From Pseudomonas sp. SLFW (GTDB taxonomy: Bacteria > Pseudomonadota > Gammaproteobacteria > Pseudomonadales > Pseudomonadaceae): a stretch of DNA of 64,000 bases. Under the pieces are notes generated by a model. It was not told where the DNA came from. It saw nothing but the letters and a program-made list of their open reading frames with translations, and searched no databases. Positions 11,047-18,570 of the stretch are shown here, piece by piece. Where the stretch lies: positions 62,001 to 126,000 of the forward strand of contig NZ_JAAAKW010000004.1 of the NCBI RefSeq assembly GCF_009905615.1, read 5' to 3'. A program made the translations under genes and the position numbers. Each line of letters begins with the position of its first letter. Position 1 is the stretch's first letter.

Positions 11047-11137
11047 GGGAAATTGGCAGAGTGGTTGAATGCACCGGTCTTGAAAACCGGCGAACGTTAA
11101 TAGCGTTCCCAGGGTTCGAATCCCTGGTTTCCCGCCA
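11047..11137 (+). tRNA. tRNA-Ser (anticodon UGA)
   Basis: A 91-base tRNA of the long-variable-arm type. The acceptor strands GGGAAAT and GTTTCCC pair, and the D arm is intact. The anticodon arm CCGGT-CTTGAAA-ACCGG shows TGA. A variable arm typical of tRNA-Ser follows, then the T arm CAGGG-TTCGAAT-CCCTG, and encoded CCA. It is transcribed from the promoter at 10880-10907 and followed by a terminator. Confidence 0.95.
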
Positions 11138-11151
11138 AACGCAGTAAAATC

Positions 11152-11182
11152 AAGGGCTCAGAGAAATCTGGGCCCTTTTTTT
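11152..11182 (+). terminator. Intrinsic terminator of the tRNA-Ser locus
   Basis: A 10-base stem AAGGGCTCAG/CTGGGCCCTT (one G-T pair) with a 5-base loop is followed by a run of T residues to about 11182. It lies 14 bases after the tRNA CCA. Confidence 0.9.
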
Positions 11183-11270
11183 GTGTTTTGCATTTCATGC
11201 TGAAAGGCACGCGATTGCTTTGGTAGCCAAGCACAGCCTCATGCGCCGCTCACATCGGGTTCGTTTGATT

Positions 11271-11298
11271 GTTTTCTCGGACACGGCCGCGAGAAAAC
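11271..11298. other. Perfect hairpin in the intergenic region 11183-11465
   Basis: GTTTTCTCG and CGAGAAAAC form a perfect 9-base inverted repeat with a 10-base loop. It is not followed by a T run. The rest of the 283-base gap between the tRNA terminator and the ProQ-like gene shows no open frame I can support, and it probably contains the promoter of that gene. Confidence 0.4.
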
Positions 11299-11465
11299 CA
11301 TTTCGGAGGCACATCTGACGGGGTTGGGACGATTAGCCTGGATTCCGTCACATTCTTCGCCTTGGCAGGGTGGTGAAAAAGAGACGAGTATTCTTTCTGC
11401 TGCTCCCCAGCGTTGTATGGAATATCCTTGCACTCCGCAGTCGCTTAAGAGTAGTGAATAGAACG

Positions 11466-11975
11466 ATGGGTTTTGAACAACTGGCTGGGCTACGTGACCA
11501 ACTGCGGGCTGAAAAAAAGCCGCAACAGGTGGATGGCACTCAACACATCAAGCGTAATTCCTCAACGCGGGCGAAGCCTCGTAACCATGATCCCGCTGTG
11601 GAAGCCATCTGGCCATTGCAGAAGCATTTTCCACTGGCGTTCCCCGTCAATCCGGCTCCTAAAGTTCCGCTCAAAGAGGGCATTCTTCACGATGCAGAGC
11701 AGCACTTGGAGCTACTCGGGTTGACCCACGAACAATTAAAGCTAGGTGTCTCAACCTGGTGCCGGGGAACCCGGTATTGGGCAAGCATGGTGGAGAATGC
11801 GCCGCGCCTGGACTTGAGTGGTCAACCAGTTGGCGTAGTAACTGCCACACAGGCTCTGCATGCCAGGCAGCAGGCGTCGCGGCAACGCGGTCAAGATCGT
11901 CGACACCGTGCGAAGCTGAAAGAGGGTGGCCAGGCTCCCGCTGCCGTTGTTGCGGTGGAGCAGGATACAAACTGA
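11466..11975 (+). CDS. ProQ/FinO-domain RNA-binding protein
   Basis: A 169-residue protein whose centre (about residues 45-130) is a ProQ/FinO domain. It is recognisable from AIWPLQKHFPLAFP, LKEGILHDAEQHLELLG and WCRGTRYWASMV. Such proteins bind structured RNAs and 3' ends and chaperone small RNAs. The N-terminus MGFEQLAGLRDQLRAEKK is typical of pseudomonad ProQ-like proteins, which favours the ATG at 11466 over an in-frame start at 11370. A basic C-terminal tail (RQQASRQRGQDRRHRAK) may add RNA contacts. It stands alone. It is not an E. coli-type ProQ, since the C-terminal Tudor-like domain is missing. Confidence 0.85.
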   Translation: MGFEQLAGLRDQLRAEKKPQQVDGTQHIKRNSSTRAKPRNHDPAVEAIWPLQKHFPLAFPVNPAPKVPLKEGILHDAEQHLELLGLTHEQLKLGVSTWCRGTRYWASMVENAPRLDLSGQPVGVVTATQALHARQQASRQRGQDRRHRAKLKEGGQAPAAVVAVEQDTN

Positions 11976-12134
11976 ATCCCCGGCAATTTGGTAGGGTGTT
12001 TTCTGGGGCTGAAATGGGTGGGAATTCCAGGGATTTATGGAGAGTCATTGCGGCTTTTTTAATTTGAAATCCGCCCTAAACCATGGCCTTATGACGCAGG
12101 TGAGTTTGCCTGTGCGTGCTTCGGGATATCCCTC

Positions 12135-12665
12135 ATGAAAATCTTCAAAAAAGTGATAGCTGGTGTCGCTTTTTCGCTTTTGCTGCCTTCCATTTCATAC
12201 TCAGCGTCTCCCAACCAAGCCTTTGGCTGGGAGGAGCAGGGCGTACTGTTGCCTGATCGAACCCCGGTCAAAGTAGAACTCGATACGGGCTCCGAAAACT
12301 CGTCTCTGGGAGCTGTCAATATTGTCCCTTTCGACAAGGGTGACGAGAAGTGGGTGCGGTTTGTTTTACAAATACCGACCGGTCTCACCGGGTCTTTATC
12401 CGACGTCACTTTCGAGCAAAAGATCGTTCGCAATGCGAAAGCCAAGGGGGTGATTGGCAGCAGTCATCGCCAGGTGGTGAAGATGAGTTTGTGCCTGGGT
12501 ACGCAGGTCTATCAGGAGGAGTTCAGTCTCAAGCCTCCGGGTAAAAAAGGGTACAACGTGAGCTTGGGCAGAAGTGCCTTGCAGCACATAGGTGCTGTGG
12601 ATGCCTCGCGGTCGAACACGGTCAAACCGGATTGCAGCAGTTCTGCCGCTAAGCCATCAGCCTGA
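12135..12665 (+). CDS. Exported retropepsin-like aspartic protease domain protein (RimB/RloA family)
   Basis: A 176-residue protein with a signal peptide (MKIFKKVIAGVAFSLLLPSISYSA). The rest matches the short bacterial retropepsin-like family often annotated as putative ATP-dependent zinc protease. The catalytic motif is VKVELDTGSENSSLGA, followed by FEQKIVRNAKAKG and a late YNVSLGRSAL. In cytoplasmic relatives such as RimB these enzymes trim RimK-added glutamates; this copy is probably periplasmic, so its substrate is unknown. It follows the ProQ-like gene by 160 bases and converges with the sphingolipid-cluster hydroxylase gene. Confidence 0.75.
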   Translation: MKIFKKVIAGVAFSLLLPSISYSASPNQAFGWEEQGVLLPDRTPVKVELDTGSENSSLGAVNIVPFDKGDEKWVRFVLQIPTGLTGSLSDVTFEQKIVRNAKAKGVIGSSHRQVVKMSLCLGTQVYQEEFSLKPPGKKGYNVSLGRSALQHIGAVDASRSNTVKPDCSSSAAKPSA

Positions 12666-12680
12666 GTTTTCTATTGCCGT

Positions 12681-12711
12681 CCCTCTGTTTCAGCTCAAAG
12701 CAAGCAGAGGG
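12681..12711. terminator. Weak hairpin between convergent genes
   Basis: CCCTCTG and CAGAGGG form a 7-base stem with a 17-base loop in the short gap between two convergent genes. No T run follows, so it is a weak terminator candidate. Confidence 0.3.
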
Positions 12712-12732
12712 GCGAAGGCGCCGACCTCCGTC

Positions 12733-13491
12733 TCAGTGGAGGCCTTTCTCCCACGCCTTATGGTTTTTCCGTGCATCCTGAATGAAGGGAGACCACTGGA
12801 TCAGCTTCAGCACGCATTTGTTGAGCACAGTGCCAAAGCGGTCGAGCGGGCGGTGGATGTCGAGGAAAAGCACGACGCGGATGCCGTCGGTGTCATTCCA
12901 GACCTGATGGCGGTAGGTGTCGTCAAACACCATCACCTTGCCGGGCTGCCAATGCCTGATTTCATCTCCTACCTGGATACGACAATTCTCCCTGGGCTCA
13001 GGGATGATCAATCCCAGATGTGCGCGGAGCAGCCCGTTGTAGGGCCCCCGGTGCGGAGGTATGTGCTTGCCAGGGCTCAGGATGGAAAAGAAAGCCGTAA
13101 ACATGCCTGGGATTGATTCAACAATCTCTGCAGTTTTGGGGCACTTGACGCAGTTGCCATCCATTTTGTAACCGTAGCCATGCAGGAAGAAGGTCTTCCA
13201 TCGGTCATCTTGTGTCAGGTTGCGCTGGTCTTTGGAAATGTCTTGGAAGTTTGGGATGCCGTCGTGATTTTTGAGTACGGCATTCAACTCGTCGACGATC
13301 ACAGGCCAGTTGGACTCCAGCGTCTTTGCCCACTCGAACTGTGACGGATCGAAAAACGGTGTGTTTCCGACCGAGGAGTGCCGGCGAATGAACCGCTCAA
13401 GTTTTTTGATGATCCACAACCCTACTGCGACGCTTGGCCGATGCTTGCGTTTGGCTTTTTTGTGTGGAAGCTGCGTGGGCTCTGTTTGCAT
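12733..13491 (-). CDS. Aspartyl/asparaginyl beta-hydroxylase family dioxygenase (LpxO-like)
   Basis: A 252-residue iron(II)/2-oxoglutarate dioxygenase. The iron ligands and co-substrate residues are visible in IPPHRGPYNGLLRAHLGL, GKVMVFDDTYRHQVWND and IRVVLFLDIHRP. LpxO members hydroxylate the 2-position of a lipid A acyl chain. It is the last gene of the leftward operon, 30 bases after a nucleotidyltransferase gene, with AGGAT before its ATG. Since the operon encodes ceramide synthase and a lipid kinase, I infer that it may 2-hydroxylate the ceramide acyl chain. A role on lipid A is the alternative. Family assignment is firm, substrate is not. Confidence 0.85.
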   Translation of the reverse strand: MQTEPTQLPHKKAKRKHRPSVAVGLWIIKKLERFIRRHSSVGNTPFFDPSQFEWAKTLESNWPVIVDELNAVLKNHDGIPNFQDISKDQRNLTQDDRWKTFFLHGYGYKMDGNCVKCPKTAEIVESIPGMFTAFFSILSPGKHIPPHRGPYNGLLRAHLGLIIPEPRENCRIQVGDEIRHWQPGKVMVFDDTYRHQVWNDTDGIRVVLFLDIHRPLDRFGTVLNKCVLKLIQWSPFIQDARKNHKAWEKGLH

Positions 13492-13521
13492 ATCTGATCC
13501 TGCCGACGATTTTTAGAAGAC

Positions 13522-14487
13522 TTAGCGAAGCTGGCGGTTTCTCAGTAACCGCCACAGCAGCGGCCAACAAAAGATGAGTGGATAACGACGCAGGCGCGGG
13601 CTGATCGGCACAGGTTCCCCAAGGTGGCGTTCAAGCTTCCAGATGACGTAATCCAGACCATTCTCGAATGTGTAGAACGATTTGATCAGGCGCAGCACAT
13701 TGAGTAGGCGACCGGCGCCTCGTCTGCGTTGCCACCGGACGGCGTGGGGAACCGCTCCTGCATCTGCGGGGGACACTGAGTATCGGTCATCCTGCCCAGG
13801 CAGAAGGGAAAGCCTTGGTACGGATTGCACCGCCGCGAGGGTGATACGCCTGTAGTAGCCGACATCATGCCCTACGATTTCTGCCGGGCGACTGGCGCGC
13901 TCCGGGCGCAATTCCGTGCGATAGGTCAACGTGAGGGCGTGTTCCCACAATGTGGCGCTATCCAGCACTTGCGGTTTATCAGGCAGTGCTTCGGACGTCA
14001 TTCTTTTCACTGCGTTGGCCAAGGCCGTATGCACACGGGTGCTAACGGCTTGATCGCGAGAAAAAACCAGTCGAGAGGGCTGCGAAAAGCGTCCCCACAG
14101 ATAACCGTGGAACCACGATGCGGTTCCCTTCTCGAAGTCCGCCAGTGTAATCAGCGCGCATTTTGCCCTTAGCAGCGAACCGTCCGGCGCCAGCACATTG
14201 ATCGAAAAAACGGTAGGGGGAAGCCAGGCGTCCACCAGCTCCTTGATCTTGCTTGTCCTTACGTTGGCGTAGCTGTCTACAAGGACATAAAGGTCGACCA
14301 GGCCATCTGAAAAATTGCTGCTGCGAAGGCAGGATCCATACAGAAGAACGGCACTGACGGCGTTGCCAAATCGCGATACCAATTCATCAGTCAGTGCATT
14401 CAATGGGGCTGCGACCGGGCGCGCGCATTCCTCGGACATAACGCCGATCAGGACGCTGATTGTTGAAGTAGGGGAGGCCTGTTCCAC
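13522..14487 (-). CDS. Nucleotidyltransferase-fold protein of the sphingolipid locus
   Basis: A 321-residue protein with a polymerase-beta-like nucleotidyltransferase core near its N-terminus: AVLLYGSCLRSSNFSDGL followed by VDLYVLVD. That fits the hG[S]x(n)DxD pattern, although the first acidic position is weaker than in canonical enzymes. The C-terminal 200 residues are basic and end in a hydrophobic stretch (YPLIFCWPLLWRLL), suggesting membrane association. A GTG at 14487 is the likely start, 12 bases after the lipid kinase stop; an in-frame ATG at 14439 lacks a ribosome-binding site. The substrate is unknown. Its position suggests a head-group transfer step. Confidence 0.65.
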   Translation of the reverse strand: MEQASPTSTISVLIGVMSEECARPVAAPLNALTDELVSRFGNAVSAVLLYGSCLRSSNFSDGLVDLYVLVDSYANVRTSKIKELVDAWLPPTVFSINVLAPDGSLLRAKCALITLADFEKGTASWFHGYLWGRFSQPSRLVFSRDQAVSTRVHTALANAVKRMTSEALPDKPQVLDSATLWEHALTLTYRTELRPERASRPAEIVGHDVGYYRRITLAAVQSVPRLSLLPGQDDRYSVSPADAGAVPHAVRWQRRRGAGRLLNVLRLIKSFYTFENGLDYVIWKLERHLGEPVPISPRLRRYPLIFCWPLLWRLLRNRQLR

Positions 14488-14499
14488 GTTCAGCTTCTC

Positions 14500-15534
14500 T
14501 TAAAACATCACAAAACGGACAGGGAGGGTCGCAGACAACTCAAGCTGGCCTTGCGTGGAGAATATCTCGCCGTCCAGCAGGTACTCGGTTAACCCGTCGA
14601 TGGTGGTAGCGTTGAGGTTGTGGCTCACATAAGCCTGATTCTGCGTGATGACCGGACTCGTTTTGCCTCGCAGCACATGAAAGAGGGAGCGCACGAGCTC
14701 AGGAGCACGGTGACCAATTGCCGTGAAATGGATCGGCGCCTTCTCAGTGCCCCAGTAGGGAGTGCTTCTGAGCAGCAGGGTGTCGAGTGTGGTGGCGAGA
14801 ATGACCATCCACTTGGCGTTCAAGGTGTGTTGCGCAAGGTGCAGCCTGGCCGTGGCCGCAGACTCAAACGGCAGGCTTCGCTTCCAGAGCAGTGACACCA
14901 ACATTCTGCCGAACGCCAGTGACGGGCCCAAGGCTCCGCGGATACCTTTGCTACGGACACGGCTGTGAAAATACCTGACGCCTTCAACCACCGCCCCGGC
15001 TCCAAAGAACAGACCGCATTGAGTCTGTAGTGAGTCTGGGTCGAATACTTTGAGCACATTGCGCAATCTCGATGCGGGAGCCGAGCGTGTGCCACTTCGC
15101 CAACGATGGAGCGCCAAGAGCACTTGCAGTGGGCGTCGCCGCACGCCCAGATCGATTGCACTCATGTTGGTGGTGCCTGCCGGGACAATGAGTACGTCAG
15201 GCATACTCATGGGCTGCAGATGCATCAGGGCCGTCAATGCCGCCTGCAGGCTCCCATCCCCACCGATCACGACTAAGAGATCCTGTGGTTCGAGTGCGAA
15301 GGATTGAATGGCCGCACTGATTTGCGTCGGCGTTGACGCCTCCACAACATGGGCGTCGGTGAGCTGAGCGACGTGGTGTCTGAATTTAACAAGATGCCGA
15401 CGTACGTAGCCCCCTTTGGGATTGAGCACCACGCCTATTCGTTGTGCTGAAGGGGCGTTGTCATGATTTAGGGTTACGAAAGCCTGTGGAGGATTCGAGG
15501 CGGTGTCTTGTTGGGTGATAGGAGCAATAGTCAT
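14500..15534 (-). CDS. Diacylglycerol-kinase-fold lipid kinase, candidate ceramide kinase
   Basis: A 344-residue protein of the DAGK/ceramide kinase/YegS superfamily. The ATP-binding elements are IGVVLNPKGGYVRRH and LLVVIGGDGSLQAAL (the GGDG motif), followed by LIVPAGTTNMSAIDLGV. The C-terminal beta-sandwich domain is present. In Caulobacter a kinase of this superfamily in the ceramide gene region (CpgB) phosphorylates ceramide. Position between lptG and a nucleotidyltransferase gene in a ceramide operon makes that role the best guess here. Diacylglycerol or sphingoid base remain alternatives. The start is ATG 15534, 6 bases after the lptG-like stop. Confidence 0.8.
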   Translation of the reverse strand: MTIAPITQQDTASNPPQAFVTLNHDNAPSAQRIGVVLNPKGGYVRRHLVKFRHHVAQLTDAHVVEASTPTQISAAIQSFALEPQDLLVVIGGDGSLQAALTALMHLQPMSMPDVLIVPAGTTNMSAIDLGVRRRPLQVLLALHRWRSGTRSAPASRLRNVLKVFDPDSLQTQCGLFFGAGAVVEGVRYFHSRVRSKGIRGALGPSLAFGRMLVSLLWKRSLPFESAATARLHLAQHTLNAKWMVILATTLDTLLLRSTPYWGTEKAPIHFTAIGHRAPELVRSLFHVLRGKTSPVITQNQAYVSHNLNATTIDGLTEYLLDGEIFSTQGQLELSATLPVRFVMF

Positions 15535-15540
15535 GTCATG

Positions 15541-16620
15541 TCACGCTGCACGGTCAAATCGGTAGACCAGCCACAAGGCGAGGGCCAGGAGCACAATCGA
15601 GGGCGCCAACGTAGTGACGATCACGTTCCCGTTCAGGAGCAGACCGAGGTTGGCCACAATCTGATTCGCCACATAGATCAGCAGACCCACAACGGCTCCG
15701 ATGGCCAATCGACCGCCCAATCCCGGTGAGCGTTGCTGGACAAAGGTGAATGGAACGGCAAAGAGAATCATGGCCAATGTGAGGATCGGCCTTCCCAGTT
15801 TTTGCCACATTGCCATCTGGTACTCGCCCGAGGGTTGGTCGGATCCATTGAGAAAGGCGATGTAGTGACTCAGTTGCTGAATCGAGAAGCTGTCCGTCGG
15901 TAGCGACAGTTCTTTCAAGCGGCGATCTGAAAACACAGAGTTCCATAGCATCTGATCTTCTTCGCGCGTCACCTCATTGTCTTGCTCCCACTCTTTGATC
16001 CGTGGATGGTGGAGCAGCCACGAACCGTCCGGGCGGACTTCCGCGCTGTCCGCGAAAATGTAAGAGGCCAGGCGCATGTCAGAGGTGAGGCGCAAGATTT
16101 CAACGTTGAGTGGCGTGTTGTGGCGTGACATCGCACCTATTCGTGCAACCTCGTTGCCTCGGCGCGCCCAGATGCTGCCGGTAGGCTTCGCCGCTTCGCC
16201 GGAAATGGCCAGCGCGGTATTGCGCAGCTGAACGCTATGCTGCTGGAGTGGAGACGCCAGCCATTCGTCCATGGCGCCGAGTGCGACGACCACGATCAGA
16301 CCGGCCGCCATGGTCGTAACAGCGATGCGCATGATCGATACGCCGGCCGCACGCATGGCCGTCAGTTCCTGAGTCAACGCAAGCTGACCAAGCCCGGTGA
16401 TGCCTCCCAGCAAGGCGATGAAAGGCCCGAGATCGACTGCCCGGCGGGGCAATGTCATCAGGACGACTTCAACCGCTTGCGTCCAGCGATAGCCCCCGGA
16501 AGTCACGTCATCGAGCTCAGCGATAAGATCGAACGTCGTGAACAATGGCAGCAACAACAAGGCAGCGGCCGCGAAACCGATCAGCACGTTGCGAATCAGA
16601 TAGAAGCTGAGTTTTATCAT
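15541..16620 (-). CDS. LptG-like permease of the LptF/LptG (YjgP/YjgQ) family, cluster-specific paralog
   Basis: A 359-residue inner-membrane protein with six transmembrane segments flanking a periplasmic beta-jellyroll. N-terminal helices precede LPRRAVDLGPFIALLGGITGLGQL and LTAMRAAGVSIMRI, the coupling-helix region that contacts LptB. It starts inside the lptF-like stop codon (ATGA). The housekeeping Pseudomonas lptFG pair sits next to pepA. The present copy lies between lipid kinase and LptF-like genes in a ceramide operon, so it is probably a second, dedicated pair. No LptB gene is present, so it would need to borrow the housekeeping ATPase. Confidence 0.85.
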   Translation of the reverse strand: MIKLSFYLIRNVLIGFAAAALLLLPLFTTFDLIAELDDVTSGGYRWTQAVEVVLMTLPRRAVDLGPFIALLGGITGLGQLALTQELTAMRAAGVSIMRIAVTTMAAGLIVVVALGAMDEWLASPLQQHSVQLRNTALAISGEAAKPTGSIWARRGNEVARIGAMSRHNTPLNVEILRLTSDMRLASYIFADSAEVRPDGSWLLHHPRIKEWEQDNEVTREEDQMLWNSVFSDRRLKELSLPTDSFSIQQLSHYIAFLNGSDQPSGEYQMAMWQKLGRPILTLAMILFAVPFTFVQQRSPGLGGRLAIGAVVGLLIYVANQIVANLGLLLNGNVIVTTLAPSIVLLALALWLVYRFDRAA

Positions 16621-17693
16621 TTGCGACGACGACGCAAAAGTGCGAGGTCTCTGGTCAGGAAACCTAGCAACGCGATACTCATGGCCAGCGGAACGAGCCA
16701 CACGCCAGGCAAGAGGGGGATGGCTGCGTTACCCACCAGTGTCCTGCAGATGTTGCCGGCGTAGAAGATCACGGCAAAAACAATCGCGATGGGCAGGAGC
16801 GTGGAAAAGCGTCCTTTGCGGGGCGCCGTTCGGCTCAGCGGCACTGCAAGCAGGGCCAGGAGCATTGCACTGATGCCGCGGGTTTCACGCCATTGAAGCT
16901 CGGCCTTGTCTTGAGGCTGCGCCGAAATGCTCAACATCGCAGTCGAGGTTGATTTGCGCTTGTTGTCGGGTTCAAGTTCCAAAGGTTTCAGCTGCAGTTG
17001 CAGCTTGTTGTCGAAAGTATTTACCACGTCCTTGGAATCCTGATGATCCAGGGTGTACGAGCTCCCTTTGGTGAGTTCAACCAAGGGGGCAGCAGGGTTG
17101 GCGTCGATGACTTTTGCCGTATGAGACCGAAAGATGCGGGATTTACCGTCGCCCGGGTCATAGATCAATGCGTCAGTGAGCTCACCTGAATCCTTGTCTA
17201 TGGATTCCGCGAGGATCATCCGGCCGTTGTCAGGATTGAGGTTGAAACGCTGAGGCAGGAGGTGACTGACGTCCAGGTCGGTTTTGGACTGCTGCTCCAA
17301 CTGGTAGCTCTGTGTATACGCCCAGGGACGTCCATAGACAGACAACACTGTCACAGCGATGGCGAGAGGTAGCGAGATCAGGGCGATCGCTTTGTAGAGG
17401 CGTACAGGACTGCTGCCTGAGGCCAGGATGGCGGTGATTTCGGAGTCGTGATAAAGCCTGCCCAACGCCATTGCTACAGACGTGTAGAGGGCAACGGGTA
17501 CCAGCATTTCCAGCGCGATGATGACTTTGTACATCACCATGTCCGCCACGGACTGCACAGCCAGCGTGCCATTTGTGGCCTGGGTCAGGTAGCGTTCTGC
17601 CGAATAACTTGCGAATACGAAGGTCAAGATACCGACCATCACCGTTACCGGGCGACGAATCTCGGCAATGATGTACCGTTCGATCAGAAACAT
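16617..17693 (-). CDS. LptF-like permease of the LptF/LptG (YjgP/YjgQ) family, cluster-specific paralog
   Basis: A 358-residue partner of the adjacent LptG-like protein. It begins MFLIERYIIAEIRRPVTVMVG, has VALYTSVAMALGRLYHDSEITAILASG (coupling helix, quoted in the span at about residues 70-96) and a large periplasmic domain, then three C-terminal membrane helices. GGGAG 6 bases before ATG 17693 supports this start over a longer frame to 17738. In the Lpt system this family extracts lipopolysaccharide from the inner membrane. Here the gene neighbourhood suggests sphingolipid as cargo. It lies 64 bases after the MobA-like gene and overlaps lptG by four bases. Confidence 0.85.
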   Translation of the reverse strand: MFLIERYIIAEIRRPVTVMVGILTFVFASYSAERYLTQATNGTLAVQSVADMVMYKVIIALEMLVPVALYTSVAMALGRLYHDSEITAILASGSSPVRLYKAIALISLPLAIAVTVLSVYGRPWAYTQSYQLEQQSKTDLDVSHLLPQRFNLNPDNGRMILAESIDKDSGELTDALIYDPGDGKSRIFRSHTAKVIDANPAAPLVELTKGSSYTLDHQDSKDVVNTFDNKLQLQLKPLELEPDNKRKSTSTAMLSISAQPQDKAELQWRETRGISAMLLALLAVPLSRTAPRKGRFSTLLPIAIVFAVIFYAGNICRTLVGNAAIPLLPGVWLVPLAMSIALLGFLTRDLALLRRRRK

Positions 17694-17757
17694 CGTGAAG
17701 CTCCCGCGGATTTGCAGCCAATAGCTCGCCTGGCCCAATGAGGAGGCTGGGTGGTAT

Positions 17758-18570
17758 TCACATTGATGCCCGCAGCCGGAGCGTTTTTTCGACCAGTAGA
17801 AAGTCTTCTACGGTGTCGATGTCCACGGCAGCGTCGGCAAACGGCATGATCACGGCGCCCACGCGAACACCCAAGGTGTGGGAGATTCGTTGCATGGCCT
17901 GATCAAGGCTTAGGGTTCCCAAGAGATATCGCACAGTCGACGCTATGCCGAGTGCACCCATGACGACCTTTTTAGGGTTTTTACGGCGCTGCTCGATGTC
18001 TTTCCAAAAGTCGGCGACCTTGGCGCTTTCCTCGGTCATGAACGCAAACAGGTTGCTGCCGCAGTACGGGCCGCCTTTGAGCTTGATAGCCGTCCGCCTG
18101 TTCTCGGGGAATTTGGCCATGACCGTGGCAAGTGGTGTTAAGGCCACGGTCACGTCGCATCCGCTCATCTGAGAACGTTCGAGAAAATAATCGACGATGT
18201 CAGATTGCAGTAACGCGTGATCGGCAGTCGTCACCAGCACTGGCCGCGAGCGGATATGGGTCAAGCCGCGATACGCGCTCAGGCTCGGTGATGCCGCCGG
18301 TTCGAGCATTGCCAACTCGCCACGATCAATCATCTCGCGCAGCGTTGGATCACTGTCGAGCATCCGATTGCCTGGGCCGACCAATGTGATATCGGACACG
18401 TGCTTGGAGTCCCGCAATGCGCCGACTACCCGATGAAGCATTGGCAGACCAAGGACAGGCGTCAACGCTTTACAGCCTGCGTCCCCAAGGGCGGCAACGG
18501 GGTCTCCTGGGCGTCTGTCACCTGCCAGAATGAGGGCCGAATAGCGCGCCGATTCAAATGTGCTTTTCAT
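17758..18570 (-). CDS. MobA-like NTP transferase of the sphingolipid locus
   Basis: A 270-residue Rossmann-like nucleotidyltransferase. The N-terminus YSALILAGDRRPGDPVAALG is the sugar-phosphate/MobA nucleotidyltransferase signature, with CKALTPVLGLPMLHRVVGAL (lysine-containing loop) and a metal-binding VLVTTADHALL segment. Such enzymes activate small phosphorylated groups as NDP or CDP derivatives. Its start at ATG 18570 overlaps the ceramide-synthase-like gene by 17 bases. A longer frame reaches 18600 but places the start deeper in the neighbour. I infer activation of a head-group precursor for the sphingolipid; the actual substrate cannot be read from the sequence. Confidence 0.75.
   Translation of the reverse strand: MKSTFESARYSALILAGDRRPGDPVAALGDAGCKALTPVLGLPMLHRVVGALRDSKHVSDITLVGPGNRMLDSDPTLREMIDRGELAMLEPAASPSLSAYRGLTHIRSRPVLVTTADHALLQSDIVDYFLERSQMSGCDVTVALTPLATVMAKFPENRRTAIKLKGGPYCGSNLFAFMTEESAKVADFWKDIEQRRKNPKKVVMGALGIASTVRYLLGTLSLDQAMQRISHTLGVRVGAVIMPFADAAVDIDTVEDFLLVEKTLRLRASM

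Noticed and set aside
11183..11465. Small RNA gene between the tRNA and ProQ-like gene
   Set aside because: A hairpin exists at 11271-11298 but no promoter and terminator pair around it can be seen, so a separate RNA gene is unsupported.
15541..17693. These LptF/LptG genes as the housekeeping pair
   Set aside because: Housekeeping lptFG sit beside pepA in Pseudomonas; here the flanks are lipid-kinase and nucleotidyltransferase genes.
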